Below are positions 32,515 through 40,274 of a stretch of DNA of 64,000 nucleotides, piece by piece. Source of the DNA: Achromobacter pestifer (GTDB lineage Bacteria; Pseudomonadota; Gammaproteobacteria; Burkholderiales; Burkholderiaceae_B). The notes below the pieces were generated by a model. The model was not told the origin of the DNA and did not search any database. It saw nothing but the letters and a program-made list of their open reading frames with translations. Within the stretch, counting starts at the first letter, position 1; each line of letters starts with the position of its first letter. Where the stretch lies: contig NZ_CP053985.1 of NCBI RefSeq assembly GCF_013267355.1, positions 7,021,907 to 7,085,906 on the forward strand. The letters run 5' to 3'. The position numbers and the translations under genes are program-made.

Positions 32515-33870
32515 TCAAGCCTGGCGCGGACGCAGGAAGCGGCCGTCGCCCTTCTGGTTGACGATGCGCTTTCCGTCGTAGACCTGCTGGCCGCGGCACC
32601 AGGTGCCCGCGACGCGCACGGTGAACTCGCGGCCTTCGAACGAACTCCAGTGCACCGCCGACAGGCTGGCCGACGGATCAAAGGCATGGCGCTCCGGTTT
32701 GAGGATGACGATGTCGGCGTCCTTGCCCACCTCCAACGAACCCTTGCGGTCATCCAGCAGGAAGTGCTGCGCGGGGTTGCGGCTCAGTTGGCGCACCACC
32801 ATGGACGGCGCGATGCCATGCTCTTCGCAGCCCGTCCAGAAGGCGGGCAACAGCGTTTCCAGGCCGGGGCCGCCGGACGAGTTCTTGAATACGTTCGGAT
32901 TCTGCTTGCGCTCCAGGCCCCAGCTGACATGGTCCGACGACACGAAGGTGCATTCGTCCTTGGCGATATGAGTCCAGAGCAGATCGACCTCGGCCTTGGG
33001 GCGGATCGGCGGATAGTGCTTGGTCTTCGCGCCGAAGCGGCGGGTGTGCTCTTCATGGTTCAGCATCAGGTACTGCACGCAGGTTTCAATGCTGGCGCGG
33101 TGGCCGTTGCGGCGGTACATATTGCAGATCTCGAAGCCGCGGGCAGTCGACACGTGCACCGCGTGGGCGCGCGCGCCGGTTTCGGCGCCTATCTCATAGA
33201 TCAGCGCGGTCGCCAGGTTCTCGATCAGCGGCGTATGGGCCCGCATGAAAGCGTCCCAGCCCGTGTCGTCCGCCTCGATCAGCCGCGCGATGTTCTTGCG
33301 GGTCAGTTCCTGCATCTGGTTATGCACGCCGCACACCAATCCGGACGGAGCGATCAGGCGGAAGGCTTCGTACAGGTCGTCTTCCTCGATGCGGGGAAAA
33401 CGGCCCGGCGTGGCTTCGAAGGTAGAGAACTTGAAGGCGCAGACGCCGCCTTCGATGAGGCCTGCCGCGGCCCCCACGCCGTGCTGGGTGTTCAAGGTGC
33501 CAAACAGCGCCACATCCACGTGGCAATCGCGCTCGACCTCGGCGATCTTGGCGTCCAGCTGCGGGCGCGAAGCCACGGGTTCCGGATCGTCGTAGGGCAT
33601 GTCGACCATGACCGTGACCCCGCCGGCGGCCGCCGCGCGCGACGCCCAACCGAGTCCTTCCTGATTCAGCTGGCTGCCCGAGTGCACCTGGCCGTCGACC
33701 ACGCCCGGCACGACCCACTGGCCGCGCGCATCCACGCTGTCGCGGCCCGCGGGGGCCGGGCCGGCGCCGCGCGCCGCGATCTTGCCGTCCCTCACCGCCA
33801 GCCAGCCGTCCATCGCCACGCCATCCGGGTCGACGATATTGCCGCGCACCACCAAATCGAAATCGCTCAT
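32515..33870 (-). CDS. Hydantoinase/dihydropyrimidinase-like amidohydrolase with altered HxH motif
   Basis: A 451-residue cyclic amidohydrolase. Metal-site candidates: K147 in CAFKFST (carboxylated lysine position), H183 in GVHNQMQE, H236/H239 in HAVHVST and D313 in SSDHVSW. The usual N-terminal DxHxH reads D59-G-Q61-V-H63, so the first histidine is glutamine, a notable departure. ATG 33870 begins the standard fold; upstream residues are rejected. It forms an operon with the carbamoylase-like gene and lies divergent from the LysR gene. Predicted to hydrolyse the hydantoin propionate made in ergothioneine catabolism (inference); dihydropyrimidinase or allantoinase chemistry is possible. Confidence 0.82.
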   Translation of the reverse strand: MSDFDLVVRGNIVDPDGVAMDGWLAVRDGKIAARGAGPAPAGRDSVDARGQWVVPGVVDGQVHSGSQLNQEGLGWASRAAAAGGVTVMVDMPYDDPEPVASRPQLDAKIAEVERDCHVDVALFGTLNTQHGVGAAAGLIEGGVCAFKFSTFEATPGRFPRIEEDDLYEAFRLIAPSGLVCGVHNQMQELTRKNIARLIEADDTGWDAFMRAHTPLIENLATALIYEIGAETGARAHAVHVSTARGFEICNMYRRNGHRASIETCVQYLMLNHEEHTRRFGAKTKHYPPIRPKAEVDLLWTHIAKDECTFVSSDHVSWGLERKQNPNVFKNSSGGPGLETLLPAFWTGCEEHGIAPSMVVRQLSRNPAQHFLLDDRKGSLEVGKDADIVILKPERHAFDPSASLSAVHWSSFEGREFTVRVAGTWCRGQQVYDGKRIVNQKGDGRFLRPRQA

Positions 33871-33950
33871 GACCGCCACCATCCTGTGTTGAGTGCAGGC
33901 AGTGTAGGAGCGGCCATCCAAAACGTCTTATGCTTATATGTGCGTGAGAA

Positions 33951-33965
33951 TTAACATCAGGTTAA
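33951..33965. promoter_or_regulatory. LysR-type operator, copy 1
   Basis: TTAACATCAGGTTAA: five-base arms TTAAC/GTTAA, matching the T-N11-A rule for LysR sites. It lies four bases before the lysR start and 81 before the hydantoinase start. A near-identical copy, including the preceding AA, lies at 34951. A wider repeat, TATGCTTA (33929-33936)/TAAGCATA (33963-33970), surrounds it. Confidence 0.65.
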
Positions 33966-33969
33966 GCAT

Positions 33970-34860
33970 ATGAAATTGAATCTGCGGCAGATCGAAGTTT
34001 TCCGGGCGATCATGCTCAGCGGCTCCATCAGCGGCGCATCCAAGCTTCTGTTCGTGTCCCAGCCCGCGGTCAGCCGGCTCATCGCCTATACGGAGCAGCG
34101 CCTGGGGCTGATGCTGTTCCAGCGCATCAAGGGCCGTCTGTATCCCACCCCTGAAGCCCACCGGCTGTTCGTGGAGGTCACGGCGCTGTACCAGAACGTG
34201 CAACGCGTGAACGAAGTGGCCGAGAACCTGGCGGAAAACCGCGAAGGCCAACTGCGGCTGTCGTGCAGCCCCAGCCTCGGCCAATCTCTGCTGCCCCGCG
34301 CGATCGCGCAGTTCCGGCGGCAATTCCCGGAAGTGCGCATCGTCCTGCAGACCTTGATCCCCACGGTGATGCAGCAGTCGCTGTTGACGCAGCAGGTGGA
34401 GCTGGGCGTGGCCTACATGCCGGTGGACCACCCCAGCCTGGCGTGGCAGCCGCTGTACGAGAACCAGATCGTGGCGGTACTGCCCAAAGGGCACCCGCTG
34501 GCGGCACGCGGCCGCGTGACGGTGCACGATCTGGCCGAAGAGCCACTGATCGGTTACAGCGCGGACATTCCCTTCGGAATATTGATCAACAAGCTGTTCG
34601 GCGGTGAACATGCGCAACCCGAACCACGCATCGAGGTCCAGCAGGCCCACGTCGCCTGCGCCCTGGTCCAAGCCGGCGCCGGCGTAGCGCTGGTGGACGA
34701 GATCACGGTGGCCGGGCCGATCTGGTCGGAAGTGGTGACCCTGCCGATCATCGGCACCGTGAACGCGCCGGTCAATGTGTTCCATCTCGAGCTCCAGCCC
34801 CTGTCTCGGCTGGCGCTAGCCTTCATCGACGTGCTCCACAAGCTCGACCAGCGCGGCTAA
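33970..34860 (+). CDS. LysR-family regulator of the predicted ergothioneine locus
   Basis: A 296-residue LysR protein: MKLNLRQIEVFRAIMLSGSISGASKLLFVSQPAVSRLIAY carries the DNA-binding helix-turn-helix and the C-terminal half is the type 2 periplasmic-like effector domain (VPVDHP-like segments, GAGVALVDEITVAGP). It stands between the divergent hydantoinase-carbamoylase pair and the DUF917-urocanase operon, and matching TTAAC-N5-GTTA sites precede both. Its inducer is expected to be ergothioneine or a pathway intermediate such as thiourocanate (inference). ATG 33970 is the only sensible start. Confidence 0.88.
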   Translation: MKLNLRQIEVFRAIMLSGSISGASKLLFVSQPAVSRLIAYTEQRLGLMLFQRIKGRLYPTPEAHRLFVEVTALYQNVQRVNEVAENLAENREGQLRLSCSPSLGQSLLPRAIAQFRRQFPEVRIVLQTLIPTVMQQSLLTQQVELGVAYMPVDHPSLAWQPLYENQIVAVLPKGHPLAARGRVTVHDLAEEPLIGYSADIPFGILINKLFGGEHAQPEPRIEVQQAHVACALVQAGAGVALVDEITVAGPIWSEVVTLPIIGTVNAPVNVFHLELQPLSRLALAFIDVLHKLDQRG

Positions 34861-34882
34861 ATCAGGCTTCGGCCTCGATCAC

Positions 34883-34907
34883 GCGCCTAGGGATATCCCT
34901 CAGGCGC
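34883..34907 (+). terminator. Hairpin after the lysR gene
   Basis: GCGCCT (34883-34888) pairs with AGGCGC (34902-34907); inside, AGGGA/TCCCT extends the stem with one bulged C. It lies 22 bases after the lysR stop. Confidence 0.5.
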
Positions 34908-34950
34908 ATTCTCCGCTGCGCCACCGCTCCGCTATGAGCGCGCGGGACAA

Positions 34951-34965
34951 TTAACATGATGTTAT
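34951..34965. promoter_or_regulatory. LysR-type operator, copy 2, upstream of the DUF917 operon
   Basis: TTAACATGATGTTAT, sharing AATTAACAT at its start and the GTTA arm with the site at 33951; TAACATGATGTTA is itself fully symmetric. It lies 114 bases before the DUF917 start in an otherwise empty gap (34908-35079). Confidence 0.62.
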
Positions 34966-35079
34966 GTGTAAAGCATAAAAGGTAATACGACATTATCAAA
35001 CCTGCTTCCTATGATCCCCCCGTCCATCCCGCAACCGTTGCGGGAATCATTGAAATCAGCAATCGGGAGGAAAGGCGTC

Positions 35080-36171
35080 ATGGGAAGAATTTTGACGATG
35101 CAAGATGTCGAAGCCGCGGTTCGAGGCGGATCGGTCTTCGCCTGCGGCGGAGGCGGCTGGGCCGAGCATGGGCGTGAGCTGGGCTCGCTTGCCGTCACCA
35201 TCGGCCGCCCTGAATTGGTGACCATGGACGAGGTGCCGGACGACGCGTGGATTGCCACCGCGGCCGCGATTGGCGCGCCGGGCGGACTCACCGACTGGCA
35301 AATGCTGGGCATCGATTACGTCAAGGCCGCTCAGCGGCTGCAGGACGCGCTCGGAGAGCGCGTCTACGGACTGATCATCGGCCAGAACGGCATGTCCAGC
35401 ACCTTGAACGGCTGGCTGCCCTCCGCCGTGCTGGGCACCAAGGTCGTCGACGCCGTGGGCGACATCCGCGCCCACCCCACCGGCGACATGGGTTCGCTGG
35501 GACTGGCAGGCAGCCCCGAACCGATGATCCAGTGCGCCGTGGGCGGCAATCGCGCCAGCAACTCCTATATGGAGCTGACCGTCCATGGCGCCACCGGCAA
35601 GGTATCGCCGGTGCTGCGCAAGGCGGCCGACATGGCGGGCGGCTTCATCGCCAGCTGCCGCAATCCGATCCGCGCATCCTACGTGCGCCGCCATGCCGCC
35701 CTGGGCGGCATCAGCAAGGCGCTGGCGTTGGGCGAGGCCATCATCGCCGCGCAGCCGCGCGGCGGCAGCGCGGTCATCGACGCAATCTGCAAGGCGACCC
35801 AAGGCGAAATCATTGCTTCCGGCAAGGTGGTGCGCAACACCCTGCGCTACACCGAGGAGGCCTTCGACATCGGCACCGTCGAAATCGGCGAAGGCGCGGG
35901 CAAGCGCGTGATCCACGTGATGAACGAGCACATGGCCGTGACCGACAGCCACGGCGCACGGGTCGCCTGCTATCCGGACGTGATCACCACCCTGGACGCC
36001 GAAGGCAATCCGGTCAGCGCGGGCCAGCTGCGTGTAGGCCTGGAGGTCAGCGTCCTGCACGTGCGCAAGCAGCACATCCCCTTGTCTTCCAGCGTCACCG
36101 ACCCATCTGTCTACCCCATCGTGGAAAAGGCGCTGGGCATGAACTTCACCGACTACGCATTGGCATCCTGA
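35080..36171 (+). CDS. DUF917-family protein, candidate thiohydantoin desulfurase
   Basis: A 363-residue DUF917 protein: ILTMQDVEAAVRGGSVFACGGGGWAEHG at the start, DEVPDDAWIATAAAIGAPG, and PLSSSVTDPSVYPIVEKALGM near the end. ATG 35080 has a strong GGGAGGAAAGG site before it; an upstream ATG at 35011 lacks one. It is ten bases from the urocanase-like gene. In the reconstituted bacterial ergothioneine pathway a new enzyme type desulfurises a thiohydantoin between the hydratase and two hydrolases. This gene sits in exactly that logical place, so I propose that role, without being able to check homology. Cysteine in FACGGGG (about residue 22) and a few histidines could act in catalysis. Confidence 0.72.
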   Translation: MGRILTMQDVEAAVRGGSVFACGGGGWAEHGRELGSLAVTIGRPELVTMDEVPDDAWIATAAAIGAPGGLTDWQMLGIDYVKAAQRLQDALGERVYGLIIGQNGMSSTLNGWLPSAVLGTKVVDAVGDIRAHPTGDMGSLGLAGSPEPMIQCAVGGNRASNSYMELTVHGATGKVSPVLRKAADMAGGFIASCRNPIRASYVRRHAALGGISKALALGEAIIAAQPRGGSAVIDAICKATQGEIIASGKVVRNTLRYTEEAFDIGTVEIGEGAGKRVIHVMNEHMAVTDSHGARVACYPDVITTLDAEGNPVSAGQLRVGLEVSVLHVRKQHIPLSSSVTDPSVYPIVEKALGMNFTDYALAS

Positions 36172-36181
36172 GGTAAACGGC

Positions 36182-37858
36182 GTGAAACGAGAATTCAATA
36201 TCCCCGGCGGCAACACCCTGCGTTGCAAAGGCTGGCGCCAGGAAGCGCTGCTGCGCCTGCTGGAAAACGTGCTGGCGGTGGGTGAAGACCCGGCCAACCT
36301 GGTGGTCTACGCCGCGTTGGGCCGCGCCGCGCGCGACTGGCCCGCGCATGACGCCATGGTCCAGGCCTTGATGGAACTGGAGGAAGATCAGACGCTCATT
36401 GTCCAATCGGGCAAGCCCATCGGCGTGCTGCGCACGCATCCGCAAGCGCCGATCGTGATCATGGCCAACTGCAACATGGTCGGCCAGTGGGCTCGCGCCG
36501 AGAATTTCTACCAGATGGAACGCGACAACCTGATCTGCTGGGGCGGGCTGACGGCGGGCGACTGGCAGTACATCGGCTCGCAGGGCGTGATCCAGGGCAC
36601 CTACGAGATCTTCTCGCGCATTGCCGAACGCCACTTCGACAACGATCTGCGCGGCCGCTTCATCCTGACGGCGGGCATGGGCGGCATGGGCGGCGCGCAG
36701 CCGCTGGCCGGCCGCATGGCGAACGCCGCCATCCTCACCGTGGAAATCAATCCGGAACGCATCGAGAAACGCATCAAGGCGGGTTTCCTCGAACGGCGCG
36801 CGGACTCGCTGGACGAGGCCCTGGCGCTGATCCAACAAGCGCAGGCCCGCCGCGAGCCGATCTCGGTGGGTCTGCTGGGCAACGCCGCCGACGTCTACCC
36901 CGAAATCCTGGCCCGCGGCATCGTGCCCGATATCGTCACCGACCAGACCTCGGCGCACGACTTGGTCTACGGCTACATTCCCGCCGGGCATACGCTGGAA
37001 CAAGTGGCCGACATGCGCCGCAATGACGTTCCTGGCCTGATGGACGCCAGCCGCGCCTCCATCGTCCGCCATGTCACCGCGATGTTGGGATTCCAGGACC
37101 GGGGCTCGATCGTCTTCGACAACGGCAACCTGATCCGCACCCATGCGAAACAGGGCGGCGTGGAACGCGCCTTCGAGATCCCGGTGTTCACCGAGGCGTT
37201 TCTGCGGCCCCTGTTCGCGCGCGCCATCGGTCCGTTCCGCTGGATCGCGCTATCGAACGACGCCGACGACATCCGCAAGATCGACGATTTCCTGCTGCAA
37301 CGCTTTCCCGACAACTTCATCGTCTCCAACTGGATCCGACTTGCGCGCAAGGAAGTGCCGTTCGAAGGCCTGCCCGCCCGCATCGCCTGGCTGGGACACG
37401 GCGAGCGCACCGAGCTGGCGCTGGAAGTGAACCGGATGGTGCGCGAAGGCGTGCTCAGCGCGCCCGTCGCCTTCACGCGGGACCATCTTGACGCCGGCGC
37501 CATGGCTCATCCGAACATCATGACGGAAAACATGCGCGACGGTTCCGACGCCATCGCCGACTGGCCGCTGCTCAACGCCATGATCAACTGCTCGTCCAGC
37601 GCCGACCTGGTGGCGATCCACTCCGGCGGCGGCGGATACAGCGGCTACATGACCAGCGCCGGCGTCACGGTGGTGGCGGACGGCACCGCGGCCGCCGACC
37701 AGCGGCTGCGCCTGTCGATGACCAACGACACGGCCAGCGGCGTGCTGCGGTATGCCGACGCCGGCTACGAGGACGCCCTGGATGAGGTGCGGAAAAAGAA
37801 CATCGCCCGCATCGACACCGCCCAGTACGCCCACTGCAGCCCTGGACACGGCGACTAG
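36182..37858 (+). CDS. Urocanase-family hydratase, candidate thiourocanate hydratase
   Basis: A 558-residue urocanase-fold protein with the NAD-binding core (TAGMGGMGGAQPLAGRMANAA in segments, DQTSAHDLVYGYIP) and the C-terminal MRDGSDAIADWPLLNA. Where ordinary HutU enzymes read about PNRETE-M and HGGGVGMGYS, this protein has P444-N-I-M-T-E-N-M and H480-S-G-G-G-G-Y-S-G. These active-site changes argue against plain urocanate use. Thiourocanate hydratase of ergothioneine breakdown is known to be a close but distinct relative of urocanase. The gene is in an operon with DUF917 and CoA-enzyme genes, with no hutH/hutI/hutG around. Confident of family; substrate is inference. Confidence 0.82.
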   Translation: MKREFNIPGGNTLRCKGWRQEALLRLLENVLAVGEDPANLVVYAALGRAARDWPAHDAMVQALMELEEDQTLIVQSGKPIGVLRTHPQAPIVIMANCNMVGQWARAENFYQMERDNLICWGGLTAGDWQYIGSQGVIQGTYEIFSRIAERHFDNDLRGRFILTAGMGGMGGAQPLAGRMANAAILTVEINPERIEKRIKAGFLERRADSLDEALALIQQAQARREPISVGLLGNAADVYPEILARGIVPDIVTDQTSAHDLVYGYIPAGHTLEQVADMRRNDVPGLMDASRASIVRHVTAMLGFQDRGSIVFDNGNLIRTHAKQGGVERAFEIPVFTEAFLRPLFARAIGPFRWIALSNDADDIRKIDDFLLQRFPDNFIVSNWIRLARKEVPFEGLPARIAWLGHGERTELALEVNRMVREGVLSAPVAFTRDHLDAGAMAHPNIMTENMRDGSDAIADWPLLNAMINCSSSADLVAIHSGGGGYSGYMTSAGVTVVADGTAAADQRLRLSMTNDTASGVLRYADAGYEDALDEVRKKNIARIDTAQYAHCSPGHGD

Positions 37859-37863
37859 CAACC

Positions 37864-39051
37864 ATGGACAGAAAGATGCTTGAAGGCGTGCGCGTGCTCG
37901 ATTTCACGCGGGTGCTGGCGGGACCGTACTGCACGGCGATGCTGGCCGACCTGGGCGCCGAGGTCATCAAGGTCGAACCGCCGCAGGGCGACGACCAACG
38001 CCACATGGGACGCATGGTGCAAGGCGAAAGCACCAACTTCATCCTCAACAATCGGGGTAAGAAGAGCATCCGGCTGGACCTCAAGCGGGACGAAGGCCGG
38101 CGCATCGCGAGGGAGCTGGCCGCCAGGAGCGATGTGCTCATCGAGAACTTCAAGCCGGGCGTGGCCGGCAAGCTGGGGATCGGCTATGCCGAATTGTCCG
38201 AGCTGTTCCCGCGGCTGGTGTATTGCAGCATCTCGGGCTTCGGACAGAACGGTCCGAACGCCGCCCGCCCCTCCTACGACGTGGTGGCCCAGGCCATGAG
38301 CGGCTTGATGAGCCTGACCGGCGAGGCCGACGGCGCGCCCACCTTGATCGGCGAATCCGTCGGCGACATCTGCGCCGGCATGTTCGCCGCCTGGGGTGTG
38401 ATGGCGGCGCTGTATGACCGCGAACGCGGCGGACGCGGCAGGCACGTGGACGTGGCGATGTTCGATTCGCTACTGGCGATGCAGCCCACGGCCTTGGCGC
38501 AGTATCTGTTCGGCGGCGCGGCGCCGGCGCGCGTCGGCAACCGCCACCCGCTGAGTTCGCCGTTCGGCGCCTACGCGGCCAATGACGGCCATCTGGTGAT
38601 CGCGGCGGCAAATGACAAGCTGTTTCAGGCGGTCGCGGATACCATCGGCCGCCCCGAGCTGCCGGCCGACCCCCGCTTTCGCACCGATGGCGAGCGCAGC
38701 CGAAACGACGCCGAACTGCGTCCGCTGATCGAAGCCTGGAGCAGGACGCTGAGCGTGCAGGAAGCCGTGGCGGCCATGTCTCGCGCCGGCGTCCCGGCGG
38801 CGCCCATCCAGGACACCGCGCAGGCAGTCGACAGCGAACAGGCGCGGGTACGCCAGTTGACCACCCGTGCCCCCCACCCTGTCCTGGGAGAGACGGCGCT
38901 GGTCGAGCAGCCCGTGCATTTCTCCGGCATGCGGCGAGGCGAACTGGCCACCGCTCCGGCGCTGGGCCAGCACAGCGCTGAGGTATTGGCCCAGGTATTG
39001 GGAATGGACGCCAGCGCGATTGAAGGCCTGCGCGCGGCAGGCGTGATCTAA
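37864..39051 (+). CDS. CaiB/BaiF-type (class III) CoA transferase
   Basis: A 395-residue family III CoA transferase: EGVRVLDFTRVLAGPYCTAMLADLGAEVIKVEPP at the N-terminus, SIRLDLKR, YCSISGFGQNGP, YDVVAQAMSGLM and the catalytic aspartate in VDVAMFDSLLAMQ (about residue 201 region). It starts five bases after the urocanase-like gene and is followed by two acyl-CoA dehydrogenases. The trio could activate a propionate side chain and introduce a double bond. In this setting the substrate may be a reduced thiourocanate such as mercaptoimidazole propionate, returning it to the hydratase pathway (hypothesis). Confidence 0.87.
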   Translation: MDRKMLEGVRVLDFTRVLAGPYCTAMLADLGAEVIKVEPPQGDDQRHMGRMVQGESTNFILNNRGKKSIRLDLKRDEGRRIARELAARSDVLIENFKPGVAGKLGIGYAELSELFPRLVYCSISGFGQNGPNAARPSYDVVAQAMSGLMSLTGEADGAPTLIGESVGDICAGMFAAWGVMAALYDRERGGRGRHVDVAMFDSLLAMQPTALAQYLFGGAAPARVGNRHPLSSPFGAYAANDGHLVIAAANDKLFQAVADTIGRPELPADPRFRTDGERSRNDAELRPLIEAWSRTLSVQEAVAAMSRAGVPAAPIQDTAQAVDSEQARVRQLTTRAPHPVLGETALVEQPVHFSGMRRGELATAPALGQHSAEVLAQVLGMDASAIEGLRAAGVI

Positions 39052-39062
39052 GGAGCATGGGA

Positions 39063-40265
39063 ATGGAAATGCGGTTCAGCCCGGAAGAAGAACGCTTCCG
39101 CAGCGAAGTGCGCGATTTCATCGCCGCCAACCTGCCGGCGGACATCCGGCGCAAAGTCGAACTGGGCCTGCGCCTGGAGCGCAGCGATTACACGCGTTGG
39201 CAGGACATCCTGGCGGCGCGCGGCTGGTACGCGGTGAACTGGCCGGAACAATACGGCGGCCCCGGCTGGAGTCCGGTGCAGAAGTACCTATTCCAACAGG
39301 AGTACGGCGCGCAGCCCTGTCCGCCGCTGGTGCAGTTTGGCGTCAACATGGTCGGCCCGGTGATCTACACCTACGGCAACGAAGCCCAGAAGACCCGCTT
39401 CCTGCCGCGCATCCTGGCCAACCAGGACTGGTGGTGCCAGGGATACTCGGAACCCGGATCCGGCTCCGACCTGGCGTCGCTGCGCACGACCGCCGTGCGC
39501 GACGGAGATGATTACATCGTCAACGGCTCCAAGATCTGGACCACCTGGGCGCAATGGGCGGATTGGATGTTCGCGCTGGTGCGCACCAGCAAAGAGGAGC
39601 GGCCGCAGCAAGGCATCTCCTTCCTGTTGCTGGACCTGCGTTCGCCCGGCATCAGCCAGCGGCCGATACGCATGCTGGACGGTGACGCCGAAGTCAACGA
39701 GGTGTTCTTCGACAACGTACGCGTGCCGGCCGCCCAACTGGTGGGAGGCGAAGGCACGGGCTGGTCCTACGGCAAGTTCCTGCTGGAACACGAGCGCTTC
39801 GTGATCTCCGGGGTCGCCCGATCCAAGCGTCTGCTGGCACGGGTCAAGGGTGTGGCGCAACGCCTGCCGGACGGCATGGGCGGGAACCGCCTGGACGATC
39901 CGGCGCTGCGCTTGCGCGTGGCGGATCTGGAAATGCAGCTGTGCGCGCTCGAATACACCGAATTGCGTTTCCTGAGCGCCATGAATGCCGGGCAGAGCCC
40001 CGGCAGCGCCGCCTCGATCCTGAAAATACGCGGCACCGAAATCGAACAGGCCATCAGCGAACTGGCGATGGATTGCCTGGGGGAAGACGCGTTGGCGCTG
40101 GACGAGGCGCTGCTGGACAGTCTGAGCGCCGACTCCCAAGCGCTGGGTCCGGATTTCGCGGCCGCAGCGGGCCCGCTGTACTTCAACTTGCGCAAGGTGA
40201 CGATCTGGGGCGGCTCGAACGAGATCCAGCGCAACATCCTCGCCAAGCACGTGCTGGGATTGTAG
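39063..40265 (+). CDS. Acyl-CoA dehydrogenase, large-subunit type
   Basis: About 400 residues: EMRFSPEEERFRSEVRDFIAANLP start, WPEQYGGPGWSPVQKYLF, FAD/substrate region QGYSEPGSGSDLASLRTTA, IWTTWAQWADWMFALVRT and the end TIWGGSNEIQRNILAKHVLGL. ATG 39063 is preferred over ATG 39057, because AGGAG at 39051-39055 is seven bases from it but only one base from the other. It is paired with the next gene; such tandem acyl-CoA dehydrogenases often form heteromeric enzymes for steroid or aromatic side chains. Operon position after a CoA transferase suggests dehydrogenation of an imidazole-type propionyl-CoA (inference). Confidence 0.85.
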   Translation: MEMRFSPEEERFRSEVRDFIAANLPADIRRKVELGLRLERSDYTRWQDILAARGWYAVNWPEQYGGPGWSPVQKYLFQQEYGAQPCPPLVQFGVNMVGPVIYTYGNEAQKTRFLPRILANQDWWCQGYSEPGSGSDLASLRTTAVRDGDDYIVNGSKIWTTWAQWADWMFALVRTSKEERPQQGISFLLLDLRSPGISQRPIRMLDGDAEVNEVFFDNVRVPAAQLVGGEGTGWSYGKFLLEHERFVISGVARSKRLLARVKGVAQRLPDGMGGNRLDDPALRLRVADLEMQLCALEYTELRFLSAMNAGQSPGSAASILKIRGTEIEQAISELAMDCLGEDALALDEALLDSLSADSQALGPDFAAAAGPLYFNLRKVTIWGGSNEIQRNILAKHVLGL

Positions 40266-40274
40266 GAGACCACG

